Assembly (NCBI GenBank): GCA_030531435.1
Contig: JAUNNN010000018.1
Coordinates: 1 to 41,203 of the forward strand
Direction: 5' to 3'
DNA from: Lachnospiraceae bacterium
GTDB taxonomy: Bacteria > Bacillota > Clostridia > Lachnospirales > Lachnospiraceae
DNA length: 41,203 nt
In this document: piece after piece, positions 32,091-41,131 of the stretch
Layout of the letters: the number at the start of each line of letters is the position of its first letter
Position numbering within the stretch: position 1 is the stretch's first letter
Made by a program: the position numbers and the translations under genes
Notes under the pieces: generated by a model
Seen by the model: the letters and a program-made list of their open reading frames with translations, nothing else
The model's database searches: none
Told to the model about the DNA's origin: nothing

Positions 32091-32231
32091 AATAATGTCT
32101 CCTTGTATAATATGTATTGCCCCCTCATATTCATCCGGCGGCATGTCGTTGGATGGTTCCAACTCTTTAATTGAAAAACTATAGAGATTATAGCATAATT
32201 TATTTGTATAAATAAATGGGGATTGTAACTT

Positions 32232-32795
32232 ATGAGAAATAAGGTCAAATTATTATTTGAATATATAATAGTCATTCTTCTTATATCTACAGTAATAGAA
32301 GGAATATATCTGATACTTGTAAGAAAACATGTTTTTTCACATGCAAAATTATCAGTTGTTATAAGCATTATATGCAGTGCAATCCTTATGCTATTTGCAA
32401 ACAGATTTATTAAGTATTTATCGAATGTCAGATACTTAAAGTCATCATTATCAAAAATTGATAAGATGAGTGGAGAAGAGTTTGAGATATATTTAATGAA
32501 GTATTTTGAAAAGATGAAATACAGGGTTGAACTTACTCCGCTTTCTAATGATTATGGTGCGGATCTTATTTGTAGAAAGAATGATGAAGTACTAGTAGTT
32601 CAGGCAAAAAGATATGAGGGTAAAGTGGGAAATGCAGCTATCCAGCAGGTTGTTGCAGCAAGAGATTACTACGAGGCAGATAGCTGTATGGTAGTCACAA
32701 ATTCGTACTTTACAAAGAACGCATATAGTCTGGCTGAAGCCAATGACGTATTATTATGGGACAGAGATGATATAGAAAAGAATATAAAAGGATAG
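32232..32795 (+). CDS. Membrane-anchored Mrr-like restriction-endonuclease-fold protein
   Basis: The protein is 187 residues. Two membrane helices (about 10-30 and 38-58) come first, then a PD-(D/E)XK domain of the Mrr_cat type. MSGEEFEIYLMKYFEKMKY leads in, Asp111 lies in NDYGADLI and Gln124-x-Lys126 in VVQAKRY. VVAARDYYEADSCMVVTNSYFTKNA then follows as in Mrr proteins. Such membrane-tied nuclease-fold proteins are widespread and largely uncharacterised; a role in nucleic-acid defence or repair is possible. It starts an operon with the inositol-phosphatase-like gene two bases downstream. Confidence 0.78.
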   Translation: MRNKVKLLFEYIIVILLISTVIEGIYLILVRKHVFSHAKLSVVISIICSAILMLFANRFIKYLSNVRYLKSSLSKIDKMSGEEFEIYLMKYFEKMKYRVELTPLSNDYGADLICRKNDEVLVVQAKRYEGKVGNAAIQQVVAARDYYEADSCMVVTNSYFTKNAYSLAEANDVLLWDRDDIEKNIKG

Positions 32796-32797
32796 AT

Positions 32798-33613
32798 ATG
32801 AGAGTAGATATTGAGAAAGTTAAAGAAATAGTGTTATCAGCAAAGCCACTTTTTATGGACAGGGATGAATCAGCAAATATTACTGTTAAAGGCGCTGCAG
32901 ACTACGTTACTAAGGTCGATGTTAACGTGCAAAACTATATAATGAATGCACTTAATGAAGAATATCCAGACATACAGTTCATGGGTGAAGAAAAGGATAA
33001 TTCAGATATAGATTTTTCTAAAAAGGTGTGGATACTAGACCCTGTTGATGGTACCACTAATTTAATTCATGATTTTCATGGGTCATCAATTTCCCTTGGA
33101 CTTGCTGATAATAAAGAGCTAGTTATGGGCATAGTCTATATACCAACGTCTGATGAATTATTTTATGCAGAAAAAGGCAAAGGGGCTTATTTAAATGGTG
33201 AGCGAATTCACTGTAGTGTTGAAAAGGAGCTGTCTAAGGCAGTTGTAGGCGCTGGCTCATCGCCATATTATAAATATTACACTGATCTTGTTTTTGATTC
33301 ATATAAAAAAATGTTTATGGACATATCAGATATACGTAGAATTGGATCTGCAGCGATAGAGCTTGCATATGTGGCATGCGGAAGATTAGATGCATATACA
33401 GAGGCAGAGTTGAAGCCTTGGGATTATGCAGCTGGGAAAATCATTGTAGAAGAGGCTGGCGGAAAAGCTGTTGACTATGATGGAAACGAAATGGATATTT
33501 CTAAACCAAGCTCTATGTGTTCATCAAATGGAATCATAGGAGATATGCTCGTTGGAGAATATCTACCATCAATAAAAAGCCTTATTGAAGCAAAACAGGG
33601 GTATGAAAAATAA
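32798..33613 (+). CDS. Inositol-monophosphatase-family phosphatase
   Basis: The protein is 271 residues with all metal-binding motifs. FMGEEKD has the GEE form, WILDPVDGTTNLIH supplies Asp-Pro-Val-Asp-Gly-Thr, and ELKPWDYAAGKIIVEEAGG supplies the distal WD. The family removes phosphate from inositol phosphate, fructose-1,6-bisphosphate, PAP or histidinol phosphate. The partner kinase gene overlaps its stop codon (TAATG), which hints that both act on related sugar phosphates, such as fructose species. That is inference. AAAAGG precedes the start. Confidence 0.87.
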   Translation: MRVDIEKVKEIVLSAKPLFMDRDESANITVKGAADYVTKVDVNVQNYIMNALNEEYPDIQFMGEEKDNSDIDFSKKVWILDPVDGTTNLIHDFHGSSISLGLADNKELVMGIVYIPTSDELFYAEKGKGAYLNGERIHCSVEKELSKAVVGAGSSPYYKYYTDLVFDSYKKMFMDISDIRRIGSAAIELAYVACGRLDAYTEAELKPWDYAAGKIIVEEAGGKAVDYDGNEMDISKPSSMCSSNGIIGDMLVGEYLPSIKSLIEAKQGYEK

Positions 33614-34509
33614 TGGTATATACACTTACATTTAACCCATCGCTTGATTATTATGTTTCAGTAAATGATTTTGAGATCGGGAAAACAAATAGAACATGCG
33701 AAGAGACAATATTACCTGGTGGAAAGGGTATAAACGTTTCAACTGTTTTGAATAATCTTGGTATAGACACGGTAGCGCTTGGCTTTATAGCAGGATTTAC
33801 AGGAGATGAGATTGCTAAAAGAGTATCTGAAATCGGCATAAAACATGATTTTATAAGACTTAGGGATGGATTATCAAGAATAAATGTAAAGCTAAAAAAC
33901 TATGACGGAACGGAGATAAATGGGACTGGTCCGGCGTTAAGTGACAAAAATTTGACCGAAATAGTCGAAAAACTCAGTCAATGCAATGCTAACGATTATA
34001 TTGTATTGTCTGGAAGTGTACCAGCATCACTAGGAAATTTCGTATACAAAGACATCTGCGAAATGTTTTCTAAAAAGGGTGTTAATGTAGTTATTGATGC
34101 AGAGGGTGAGCAACTATCGAACGCGGTTTTATGTAAACCATTTTTAATAAAACCAAATGTACATGAATTAATGTCATTATTTAATGTAAAAATCACTTCA
34201 AAAGATGAAGCAATTCCATACATGAAGATACTTAAAGAAAAAGGCGCTAGGAATGTTTTAGTGTCTTTTGGGGCTGATGGTGCTGTATTGATTGATGAAA
34301 ATGATGAAATACACATAAATTATGTACCATCAGGAAAGCTTGTAAATGCAGTTGGTGCCGGAGATTCAATGGTTGCAGGATTTGTTGCGGAATACATTAG
34401 AAGCGCTGATTATGAAAGGGCATTTATGTATGGCATATGCGCTGGATGTGCAACTGCATATAGAGATGGTTTGGCTACAAAAGAAGACATTGTTAATCTT
34501 TTAAAATAA
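33613..34509 (+). CDS. fruK: 1-Phosphofructokinase-like PfkB kinase
   Basis: The protein is 298 residues. It begins MVYTLTFNPSLDYYVSVNDF, the hallmark start of 1-phosphofructokinase and tagatose-6-phosphate kinase. Next come LPGGKGINVSTVLNNLG and VNAVGAGDSMVAGFV with the catalytic Asp. FruK makes fructose-1,6-bisphosphate from fructose-1-phosphate, but no fructose PTS or DeoR-type regulator is beside it, as is normal for fruK. LacC-like activity therefore remains possible. The ATG overlaps the phosphatase stop by one base, so the two are translationally coupled. Confidence 0.82.
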   Translation: MVYTLTFNPSLDYYVSVNDFEIGKTNRTCEETILPGGKGINVSTVLNNLGIDTVALGFIAGFTGDEIAKRVSEIGIKHDFIRLRDGLSRINVKLKNYDGTEINGTGPALSDKNLTEIVEKLSQCNANDYIVLSGSVPASLGNFVYKDICEMFSKKGVNVVIDAEGEQLSNAVLCKPFLIKPNVHELMSLFNVKITSKDEAIPYMKILKEKGARNVLVSFGADGAVLIDENDEIHINYVPSGKLVNAVGAGDSMVAGFVAEYIRSADYERAFMYGICAGCATAYRDGLATKEDIVNLLK

Positions 34510-34521
34510 GGATGAATTACA

Positions 34522-35826
34522 GTGAGAAATAATAAAATACTATTTGCTTTAATGATATTAATCGTTTCGGTCAGTCTATGTGGTTGCAACGCTAATATTT
34601 CAAATAACGAAGAAATTAATAAGACAGAAAGTGTTGAGCAGGATATTCCTAAGGAAACGCCAGAAAAAGTTCAAGATGAAGTTTTGCCAAAAAGTGATAC
34701 GGAAAAGTATGTTCCAGATAAAGAGTCCGGTGGATATTTTTCTCTGATAGATGAGGGCTTGGCGCCAGAAGTTAAAAAGCAGAAGCATGGAACTTGTTGG
34801 ACAAATGCAGCAACTTCTTCAATGGAAGGTGTTTATTTCAAACAGTATCAGGAAAAGATTTCTATTGATGCAACTGATTTGTGTTTGTCAATTTTTGATG
34901 ATGAGAAAGAAGAAGGCTGGTTTGTTAAAAAGTACAAACTTGATATTGGCGGTTGGGACTGGATGGTATGTGGAAAGCTGGCAAGTGGATATGATGGATA
35001 CTATTTAAAACACGGACGACGATATAACGAGGATGGAGATGAAGATAAGGTAAAGGATGCAATTAAGCAATATGGACCACTTACTGTAGAAATCTGTGAT
35101 AATGGACAATACCAACGTATGTTTCATGGATATTTTACAATGAATGACAATAATTTTGATAATATGGACCATGAGGTAATCATTATTGGTTGGGATGATA
35201 ATTTTCCAAAGGACTATTTCCAGGTTCCTGCAAAGAATAATGGCGCGTGGTTATGTCAAAATTCAGACTCCGTTGCCTGGGGAAATGAAGGAACATATTG
35301 GGTTTCCTACGAATCACTGGTTAATTTTCAGCTGATTTATGATGTGACAAAAGAATATAGTGATGTAGCTTACTATGACTGTGGAAATGAAAAATGTATC
35401 TCAACAGGAGAGACTTGTACGATTGCAAATGTATTCCATAAAAAGGGAACTCTAGCTGCAGTAGGAACCTATACACAGGTAGATAATCAGGAATATACAA
35501 TAGAAATTTACGATGATAACTTTGAAGAAAAATTGGCATGTGTAGATGGTGTGAAAGATATCAAGGGATATCATGTTGTAGATTTAAAAGAACCACTTGA
35601 AGTAGAAGATTTTGCAGTTGTAATCAGTTATCATGGTCTGGCACCAGTAGAAGGTGAATCTGTTCTTATGTATGATGATTATGATTACCGAGCAGTGTCT
35701 CATGAGGGTGAGTCATTTGTACTATATGATGATAAGTGGTTGGATTTATCTCTAAAAAGTACAAAGGAGCAGTTAGCCCTTGATTTTATGCCTAATAATG
35801 CATGTATTAAGGCATTGTATAAATAG
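34522..35826 (+). CDS. Lipoprotein with papain-like (C1A) cysteine protease domain
   Basis: The start is a GTG with AAGGA about ten bases before it. The 434-residue protein has the lipobox LCGC (Cys22) and a linker to about residue 75. A C1A domain follows with Gln87 and the nucleophile Cys92 in QKHGTCWTNAA, His217 in DHEVIIIGWDD and Asn247 in CQNSDSVAWGNEGTYW. The remaining ~150 residues are a beta-rich domain similar in kind to the lectin-like module found behind bacterial C1A domains. It is a secreted, membrane-tethered peptidase, probably active since the triad is intact. The target is unknown. Confidence 0.85.
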   Translation: MRNNKILFALMILIVSVSLCGCNANISNNEEINKTESVEQDIPKETPEKVQDEVLPKSDTEKYVPDKESGGYFSLIDEGLAPEVKKQKHGTCWTNAATSSMEGVYFKQYQEKISIDATDLCLSIFDDEKEEGWFVKKYKLDIGGWDWMVCGKLASGYDGYYLKHGRRYNEDGDEDKVKDAIKQYGPLTVEICDNGQYQRMFHGYFTMNDNNFDNMDHEVIIIGWDDNFPKDYFQVPAKNNGAWLCQNSDSVAWGNEGTYWVSYESLVNFQLIYDVTKEYSDVAYYDCGNEKCISTGETCTIANVFHKKGTLAAVGTYTQVDNQEYTIEIYDDNFEEKLACVDGVKDIKGYHVVDLKEPLEVEDFAVVISYHGLAPVEGESVLMYDDYDYRAVSHEGESFVLYDDKWLDLSLKSTKEQLALDFMPNNACIKALYK

Positions 35827-35912
35827 TTTTTAATGATATTTTAGCCTTGTGGTAACATAAGACTATAAAAGTCCAGTTTTTTTTAACGATGGAGAAGGGA
35901 AAGTTAAGTCCT

Positions 35913-36779
35913 ATGAAAATTAAATGTGAATACTGTGGTAGCATGATACCCGATACAGTTGATGAATGCCCTAATTGTGGAGCTAGCAATACTCATGTTG
36001 TTAGAGTTGCGAATGGAACACCAAAAACAATAGCAGAATTACAGAAGTGGTATATGGATAGAGGATTACCACCCTATGAAACTACACGTTTCTTTATAGG
36101 TATTGATTACAAGAAACCTCGTGCTTTTGGAATTTACAAAGACGAAGACGGAAACTTCGTTGTATATAAAAATAAAGACAATGGTGAACGAGCCGTTAGA
36201 TATAAAGGTAATGATGAGGCATATGCTGTTAATGAACTGTTTATGCGTCTTAAGCAGGAAATCATACAACAAAAAAACCTGAAAAACAGCAAAGGTCAAT
36301 CTATCTCAAGTAAAAATAACGAAGCTGATAATATTTTTAATAATCTTAAAAAATTAGCCGTATTCGGGACCGTTAGTGTTGTAGGTTTTTTTGCAGTCCT
36401 TGTAATTATAGGTTTCCTAGTTATGCTTTTTGATCATAGCCCATCAAAGGGATACTATAATTATGGTGGTACAACCTACTATAATATTTCTGGTGATTCT
36501 GATACAGGCTGGTATTACTACGATAGTTATGATGACTGGGCACCTATTGATGCATCAAGTGTTCCTGCTGATATAAAAGAGACTCCATCAGCGAATGATT
36601 TTTTCTATACGCCTGATTGGGATTCGGAAACTCAGCTTACAGATTTTGAAAGTACAGATATGTACGAAGAATATCAGGAGTCGCATAGTTACAGTAATAG
36701 TGATGATAGTAGTGACTATGATTGGGGTAGTAGTGATTCGTGGGATTCAGATTCCTCAGATTGGGGCTCTGATTGGTAA
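35913..36779 (+). CDS. Zinc-ribbon membrane protein with acidic Ser/Asp/Trp tail
   Basis: I prefer the ATG at 35913, after GGAGAAGGGA; one at 35889 lies inside that ribosome binding site. The 288-residue protein starts with a zinc ribbon (CEYCGSMIP...CPNCGAS). A cytoplasmic domain follows with GLPPYETTRFFIGIDYKKPRAFG and a YKGNDEAYAVNELFMRLK segment. One membrane helix is next (FGTVSVVGFFAVLVIIGFLV) and then an outside tail rich in Ser, Asp, Tyr and Trp ending DSSDWGSDW. Zinc-ribbon single-pass proteins are common in clostridia and have no assigned role. A short gap precedes the PAP2 gene. Confidence 0.65.
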   Translation: MKIKCEYCGSMIPDTVDECPNCGASNTHVVRVANGTPKTIAELQKWYMDRGLPPYETTRFFIGIDYKKPRAFGIYKDEDGNFVVYKNKDNGERAVRYKGNDEAYAVNELFMRLKQEIIQQKNLKNSKGQSISSKNNEADNIFNNLKKLAVFGTVSVVGFFAVLVIIGFLVMLFDHSPSKGYYNYGGTTYYNISGDSDTGWYYYDSYDDWAPIDASSVPADIKETPSANDFFYTPDWDSETQLTDFESTDMYEEYQESHSYSNSDDSSDYDWGSSDSWDSDSSDWGSDW

Positions 36780-36840
36780 GATCATTATAACTGAAAAAAA
36801 AGAAAACTCATGGAAATTATGAGTAAAGGAGCATCAAAAA

Positions 36841-37779
36841 ATGGATATAGCATATTTATTATTTTTACAAAACATGCGTGAAGCAACAAATGGAATATTT
36901 AATTCATTTATGGCGTATATCACTACTTATGGTGAGGAACTTCTTACAATGATGATTGTTGCCGCAATTTACTGGTGTGTAGATAAAAATCAGGGAATCT
37001 ATACAATGATGACTTGGGGAACAGGACGATTAGTAAATGGATTTCTAAAGGTAACTGCGTGTGTATACAGACCTTGGATAAGAGATGCTCGAGTAATACC
37101 TGTTGATGGCGCAAAGACAACAGCAACTGGCTATTCTTTTCCTAGTGGACATACAACAAATGCTACAGCGGTATTTGGAAGTATTGCATTAAATAAAAAA
37201 ATAACAAAAGTTTTACGTTATTTAATGATACTGATGATTCTATTGGTGGCATTTAGTAGGAACTATTTAGGCGTGCATACTCCACAGGATGTAATAGTAG
37301 GTTGTGGATGTACAGTTATACTTTTGTTTTTTGTAAGATGGGTACTCGTAAAAGTAGACGAGAATAAAAATTTAGATATTGTTGTACTTGTAGTGGGGAT
37401 ATTACTTAGTATTGGAGTTATGATATATGCTGGTACAAAGGGCTATCCTTTAGATTATGATGCGGATGGTAATTTAATCGTAGATCCATTAAAAATGGCT
37501 ATTGATACTTATAAAGGTTGTGGATTTTCCATGGCAGTTTTCATTTCATGGTTTATTGATCGCAGATGGTTAAAGTATCAGCCAAAGGGAAATGCTATCG
37601 AACGTGTTGCTTGTTACGTAATAGGAATCATAGGGTATTTTGTTATTGTTTATGTAATAGTACCTATTCTTCCACATAACATTATTGGATACGTATTGGA
37701 TCGTTTTGTTCGTTTGGTTTATGTGATGCTTATTGTTCCATTTTTTATAAGTAAAAGTAAAATAAACAGGCAAATTTAA
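36841..37779 (+). CDS. PAP2-superfamily membrane phosphatase
   Basis: The protein is 312 residues with several membrane helices. The three-part catalytic signature is intact: YRPW (Arg77), PSGH at 101-104, and SRNYLGVHTPQD with Arg140, His146 and Asp150. It is a member of the phosphatidic-acid-phosphatase/undecaprenyl-diphosphatase group, most likely acting on a lipid phosphate or pyrophosphate at the outer face of the membrane. The length with its long C-terminal helical half exceeds that of minimal PAP2 enzymes. AAAGGAG lies about ten bases before the start. It precedes a cell-wall hydrolase gene. Confidence 0.88.
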   Translation: MDIAYLLFLQNMREATNGIFNSFMAYITTYGEELLTMMIVAAIYWCVDKNQGIYTMMTWGTGRLVNGFLKVTACVYRPWIRDARVIPVDGAKTTATGYSFPSGHTTNATAVFGSIALNKKITKVLRYLMILMILLVAFSRNYLGVHTPQDVIVGCGCTVILLFFVRWVLVKVDENKNLDIVVLVVGILLSIGVMIYAGTKGYPLDYDADGNLIVDPLKMAIDTYKGCGFSMAVFISWFIDRRWLKYQPKGNAIERVACYVIGIIGYFVIVYVIVPILPHNIIGYVLDRFVRLVYVMLIVPFFISKSKINRQI

Positions 37780-37824
37780 ATATATATGATATGTCATATT
37801 AAAACCTTATGGGAGGAACTGATT

Positions 37825-39213
37825 ATGAAACTCAAAATGCAAAAGAAAAGGATAATAGCATTATTTGTGGTGGCTATTCTTACAGCTATGAATTGTATGC
37901 CAGTACTTGCGGCATCAAATGTAAATATGGCTGGAGTAAATAATGGAATGCTTAATTCTGACTATTGGCTAGATGATTGGGAAAGAAACACACTCCTAAT
38001 GAATGCAGGTCAAATAGTGGCATTAAATCAAAAAAATTATGCTTTTGCACCAACAAATCTTACTGAATTATTCTTAGAGCCAGATGTTTTTGATGGGGAT
38101 TCACTTAAGAGCTCATTAGGTGGATTCAAAAACCCTGCAAAACTCTATTTAAATGGACAGCCTGTAGCTGCTTCTTATTATGAAAATATTAGAAGAAATA
38201 TATTAGGAGCTAAAACAGCAAGTTTGATGCAGGTTCAGTATGGAATAATTGTTAATCGAACTGTTATGAAGGATCTTCCATATGCGGATATGTTGTCAGA
38301 TGACCCATCAGACCCTGAGTGGGATAACCTTGTAAGCTCTGCTATATTTGTCAATGATCCTGTATTATGCTACTTCACAACAGCAGATGGTAAATTCACT
38401 TATGTTAAAAGTGAATTGTGTAGTGGATGGATACCAACAGCAGATGTTGCGATTTGTGCTGATAAAAACAGCTGGTACATGAATACGCACCCTGCAGCAT
38501 TCTTAGTAGTAACTGGAGATAAGATTGTTACTGAGGCAAGTACAGCAAATGTCAGCCATTCACAGGTTAATCTTCATATGGGAACAAAGCTTGAGCTTCT
38601 TAATACACCTGGCATGGTTGATGGACGACTTAGTTTTTATAACTATGTAGTTGCATTACCAGGGCGTGATGCGAATGGAAATTATATAAAGTCAGAGGCA
38701 CTTATTCCAGTCAGCCGTGATGTAAATGTGGGTTATTTACCATTAACATCACAAAATCTACTAAATCAGGCATTTAAGTCGCTTGGAAATAGATATGGAT
38801 GGGGTGGTTCACTTGATTCACAGGATTGTTCATCATATATTCGAGAAGTATATTCATGTTTCGGATTATCACTTCCTAGAAATACTACATGGCAGGCTTT
38901 AATGAGATGTCGAGTTGTAGATGTTTCTTCAATGACAGCTACAGAAAAAGAAGTATTCTTCAAGGCATACTGTCCAGCAGGCGCTATTGTGCAGTTCCCA
39001 GGACATGAAATGATGTATCTTGGTGAAAGTAATGGCGATTTCTATACAATAAATGATGTAAGTAGTATTGCTGCAGACCTTGGAAACCCAAGTCTATCTG
39101 TAGTTAAGGCAAGATCGGTTGTTGTAAATGGAATGAAATCAACTTTAAGAAAAAATGGATCCAGTTGGTATGACAATGTGAATAAAGTAATTATTCCTTG
39201 GATGGAACCATGA
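37825..39213 (+). CDS. Secreted NlpC/P60 cell-wall hydrolase
   Basis: I start at 37825 after GGGAGG; an upstream in-frame ATG at 37786 lacks one. The 462-residue protein has a cleavable signal peptide ending MPVLAAS. A long N-terminal region of about 280 residues, with SH3-like binding and helical parts, comes before the hydrolase. The NlpC/P60 domain carries Cys335 in DSQDCSSYIREVYSCFG and His394 in FPGHEMMYLG. It is probably a peptidoglycan endopeptidase cutting D-Glu-diamino-acid bonds. It follows the PAP2 gene closely, and a strong terminator ends the run. Confidence 0.88.
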   Translation: MKLKMQKKRIIALFVVAILTAMNCMPVLAASNVNMAGVNNGMLNSDYWLDDWERNTLLMNAGQIVALNQKNYAFAPTNLTELFLEPDVFDGDSLKSSLGGFKNPAKLYLNGQPVAASYYENIRRNILGAKTASLMQVQYGIIVNRTVMKDLPYADMLSDDPSDPEWDNLVSSAIFVNDPVLCYFTTADGKFTYVKSELCSGWIPTADVAICADKNSWYMNTHPAAFLVVTGDKIVTEASTANVSHSQVNLHMGTKLELLNTPGMVDGRLSFYNYVVALPGRDANGNYIKSEALIPVSRDVNVGYLPLTSQNLLNQAFKSLGNRYGWGGSLDSQDCSSYIREVYSCFGLSLPRNTTWQALMRCRVVDVSSMTATEKEVFFKAYCPAGAIVQFPGHEMMYLGESNGDFYTINDVSSIAADLGNPSLSVVKARSVVVNGMKSTLRKNGSSWYDNVNKVIIPWMEP

Positions 39214-39219
39214 TAAATG

Positions 39220-39259
39220 AAAATGGCATTGTGAGGTGAAATCTCACAGTGCCATTTTT
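39220..39259 (+). terminator. Strong terminator after the NlpC/P60 gene
   Basis: AAAATGGCATTGTGAG (39220-39235) pairs with CTCACAGTGCCATTTT (39243-39258) over 16 positions with one G-U, with a seven-base loop and T-rich tail. It marks the end of the operon. Confidence 0.92.
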
Positions 39260-39400
39260 AAATAAAAATATACAAATTAAATCCTTCAAAGCACTTAACA
39301 TTTCGTCAGTAGTGGTCGATATATTTGCAGGGATGTAGATGTTCCTTTACAAAGAACTTATTAGCCCCAATAAAGAATAAACAAAGAAGGCGGTATACCT

Positions 39401-41131
39401 ATGGATACTAATTTTACACTTGAAGATTCTTTACAGTTATTAGCCAATAACTATCACAAGATTTTACGAATTAATCTTACAGAGGATTCACATACAGAAC
39501 TAAAAATGTATGCGGATGAGAGAAATACACAAAAGGGATATTCAGAAAAAATATCTGTGTGGCTTAAACAGTTTGCATTAACAGGACAGGTAGATCCAAA
39601 AGATTGTGACTCATATTTGAAGTTTACAGATATAAATAATATTAAATCACATTTCGAAAAAAGTGATGAGAGAATGAGATTCCGTTACCGTAGAAAGACG
39701 AATGAAGAATTCAAGTGGGTAATAATGGAAATTATGAAGTCGTCTGAATATCAAAAAGATAATCAGATAGTAATTTTATATATCCAGGATGTACATGATG
39801 CTTATGTTAAAGAACTTGAACATAATAAGGAGCTTGAATTCTACTGTAATTATGATACGATGACAGGCCTTGCAAATTTCTATTCCTATCGTTCATTCTG
39901 TAATTCATTTGCATTGAATCTGAGTGAAAAACCAGTTGGAGTTATGTTTGGGGATTTGAACAGACTAAAGTATGTTAATGATACAGAAGGTCATGAAGCC
40001 GGTAATGTATATATTCGTACTTTTGCAGAGAAATTGAAAAAGAATTTCGTAGATTGGAACTGTTACCGTGTTAGTGGAGACGAATTTATTGTAGTATACG
40101 CGGGTGATGATGAAGAGGATTTCTATTCAAGAGTTAAGGCCTTTGAGGACTTAATTAAGGCAGACACTGTTCCTACTGCTTCAATTGGATATTCTTTTGG
40201 AGTTACCGATGAGCTTGAAAAGGTTACGACTGTAGCTGAGCAGATGATGTATGCAGACAAGCAGGAATTCTATAAAAAGTTTCCACAGTTTAAGAGAGCT
40301 ATTGCTGAGGAAAACTTCAAAAAAGAGATGGATGCACTGGTGAAAATCTTAACAGATTCTTACGAAGCTCTTTTGCTTATTGATTTGGAACTCGATGAAT
40401 ATCGAATTATGAAAAAAAGTGAGACCAGTGTTGCAGAAAATGAAGCAGAAAGAGGTGTTTACTCGCTGAGAAATATGTATTTTGCGAGGACCTATGTTGC
40501 AAATGAATTCCAGAAGCTTCGAGAAGAGGTTGGAACAATAGAGAATTTAAGGAGAAGATTGCTTGAAGAGGATCATATATCCTGTGCATATCAGCTCTTA
40601 AATGGAGACTGGAGAGAGGCTGTTTTCTGGAGAGTGGAAACTGCAGCTGGTGAAGTATCCAAGGTTATATATTATTCTCAGGATTTGGATAAGGCGATGG
40701 CTGACCGAATGAAGCAGCGTCAGGAGATTTCTGATGAATTCCAAATGATAGCAAGGCTCCGTGAAGAATATAGTATGATTGGTGCGCTTGATCTTGAGAC
40801 AGGGCGCGTTCACATGAAGGATGTCTTCTCCCAGGAGCTTAAGGCGTTTAAAGAGGTTCAAGACATATCATTTGAAGAGGGCAATGTCATTATGACCGAG
40901 AATGTTATTGTCCCTGAGGAAAGGGAGGACTTTGCTCAGGAGACTAAATTAGAGAAGATTATAGAGGCGCTTAAAGGTAAAGAGTTATTATCATATTTCC
41001 ACCATGTGCTTCGAGATGATGGAAGTAGAGCATGTTATCGATTTAATTTCTGTTATGAACAGAATGACAATTCAAAAATTGTACTTGCCATCAAAGATAT
41101 TAGCGATATTGTAGAATGGGCAAAAGGATAA
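39401..41131 (+). CDS. GGDEF-domain protein with PAS-like sensing regions
   Basis: The protein is 576 residues. A PAS-like region ends about residue 140 (RFRYRRKTNEEFKWVIMEI), then comes a GGDEF domain at about 145-280. The domain has YDTMTGLANFYSYR, MFGDLNRLKYVNDTEGHEAGN and the active-site loop RVSGDEF (225-229, Ser in place of the first Gly). SGDEF occurs in active cyclases. No RxxD inhibitory site is seen before it. The remaining ~290 residues look like further PAS-like modules (SYEALLLIDLELDEYRIMK; REEYSMIGALDLETGRVHMKD). It is probably a diguanylate cyclase; activity is inferred. An AAGGCGG ribosome binding site precedes the start. Confidence 0.82.
   Translation: MDTNFTLEDSLQLLANNYHKILRINLTEDSHTELKMYADERNTQKGYSEKISVWLKQFALTGQVDPKDCDSYLKFTDINNIKSHFEKSDERMRFRYRRKTNEEFKWVIMEIMKSSEYQKDNQIVILYIQDVHDAYVKELEHNKELEFYCNYDTMTGLANFYSYRSFCNSFALNLSEKPVGVMFGDLNRLKYVNDTEGHEAGNVYIRTFAEKLKKNFVDWNCYRVSGDEFIVVYAGDDEEDFYSRVKAFEDLIKADTVPTASIGYSFGVTDELEKVTTVAEQMMYADKQEFYKKFPQFKRAIAEENFKKEMDALVKILTDSYEALLLIDLELDEYRIMKKSETSVAENEAERGVYSLRNMYFARTYVANEFQKLREEVGTIENLRRRLLEEDHISCAYQLLNGDWREAVFWRVETAAGEVSKVIYYSQDLDKAMADRMKQRQEISDEFQMIARLREEYSMIGALDLETGRVHMKDVFSQELKAFKEVQDISFEEGNVIMTENVIVPEEREDFAQETKLEKIIEALKGKELLSYFHHVLRDDGSRACYRFNFCYEQNDNSKIVLAIKDISDIVEWAKG

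Noticed and set aside
32091..32231. Riboswitch ahead of the ECF S component
   Set aside because: Only a 5-base-pair stem (GTTGG/CCAAC on the minus strand) and a weak GCC-rich stem are visible; no known riboswitch core such as TPP, THF or preQ1 is recognisable.
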